NCBI RefSeq assembly: GCF_008274785.1
Contig: NZ_VTPU01000027.1
Location: 1-35,079, forward strand
Reading direction: 5' to 3'
Source of the DNA: Halomonas eurihalina
GTDB lineage: Bacteria > Pseudomonadota > Gammaproteobacteria > Pseudomonadales > Halomonadaceae
Length of the DNA: 35,079 nucleotides
The notes beneath the pieces were generated by a model. The model searched no databases, was not told the DNA's origin, and saw nothing but the letters and a program-made list of their open reading frames with translations. This document shows, piece by piece, positions 34,928-35,079 of this stretch; the stretch's first letter is position 1, and each line of letters starts with the position of its first letter. Position numbers and translations under genes: made by a program.

Positions 34928-35079
34928 ATGACTCGAGATTCCCGTCGGCCGGAGGAGTCGGTGGCGCCTGCCGAAACCGCGCCCCCCGACCCGGTACGCA
35001 ATGCCTTCGACCGCGGCGTGGTGGCCTGCGGTCGTATTGCCGCCTGGCTGGTGTTCGTCGCCATGGCGATCAGCGTCTA
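34928..35079 (+). CDS. TRAP transporter small permease (DctQ), 5' end only
   Basis: The frame opens at ATG 34928 with GAGGAG (34917-34922) 5 bases upstream and runs to the window edge, giving about 50 residues. A charged, Pro-rich cytoplasmic start (TRDSRRPEESVAPAETAPPD) is followed by NAFDRGVVACGRIAAWLVFVAMAISV, the beginning of the first membrane helix, as in DctQ-type four-helix subunits. The name comes mainly from its place directly after a DctP gene. The large permease DctM is expected just beyond the window. Confidence 0.75.
   Translation, partial: MTRDSRRPEESVAPAETAPPDPVRNAFDRGVVACGRIAAWLVFVAMAISV

Overview
The window looks like a chromosomal segment of a moderately halophilic gammaproteobacterium, most likely in or near Halomonadaceae (Halomonas and relatives). 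This is an inference from four things: high GC, acidic proteins, several gammaproteobacterial housekeeping genes (rlmM, tusA, epmC, tatD, uup, slyA, fadBA, yjdM), and a content of compatible-solute-type (BCCT), AGCS and TRAP transporters. I see no phage, insertion sequence, CRISPR array or tRNA. Coding density is high and no gene-free stretch exceeds 300 bases.

Layout. 1-121: 3' end of a 5S rRNA and its terminator, so an rRNA operon ends here. 281-9213: a BCCT carrier, rlmM, an ABM-fold protein, tusA, an unrecognised acidic protein, a DUF3080-like lipoprotein overlapping a MATE exporter, epmC, and tatD followed by a small protein that looks like a worn-down DnaQ-type exonuclease. 9328-14361: uup (ABC-F ATPase), a universal stress protein, a membrane-anchored unknown, slyA, and a DUF5924/DUF2914-like membrane protein. 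14501-17987: the fadBA beta-oxidation operon with its terminator. 18163-22954: an exported family I pyrophosphatase, a flavodoxin-like protein, a PEBP-family protein plus an exported retropepsin-like protein, a stand-alone KAS II (FabF-like) enzyme divergent from a TetR regulator, and a DCC-family protein.

23069-27540 is a redox-flavoured neighbourhood: LysR regulator, aldo/keto reductase, MFS transporter, SoxR and an NADPH-dependent FMN reductase. SoxR keeps all four iron-sulfur cysteines. The soxR/MFS intergenic region holds a SoxR-box-like dyad inside a promoter with the 19-base spacer typical of MerR-family activation. This suggests the MFS gene, and perhaps the reductase behind it, is a direct SoxR target. 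The same promoter forces the MFS start codon downstream of the longest open frame.

27712-32838: an AGCS sodium/amino-acid symporter divergent from a cytosine deaminase of the yeast FCY1 type, then an ABM protein, yjdM, a structured intergenic element, and a two-gene oxidoreductase operon. 32941-35079: a GntR/FCD regulator with a perfect 15-bp operator-like palindrome upstream, overlapping the first gene of a TRAP transporter operon (DctP, then DctQ cut by the window edge).

I did not find a clearly novel multi-gene system. The best leads are the SoxR-MFS-reductase module, the FCY1-type deaminase, the BCCT carrier with a rebuilt aromatic box, the degenerate exonuclease-like protein and several sharp operator-like palindromes. 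Identifications rest on reading sequences and on remembered family members; no database search was run.
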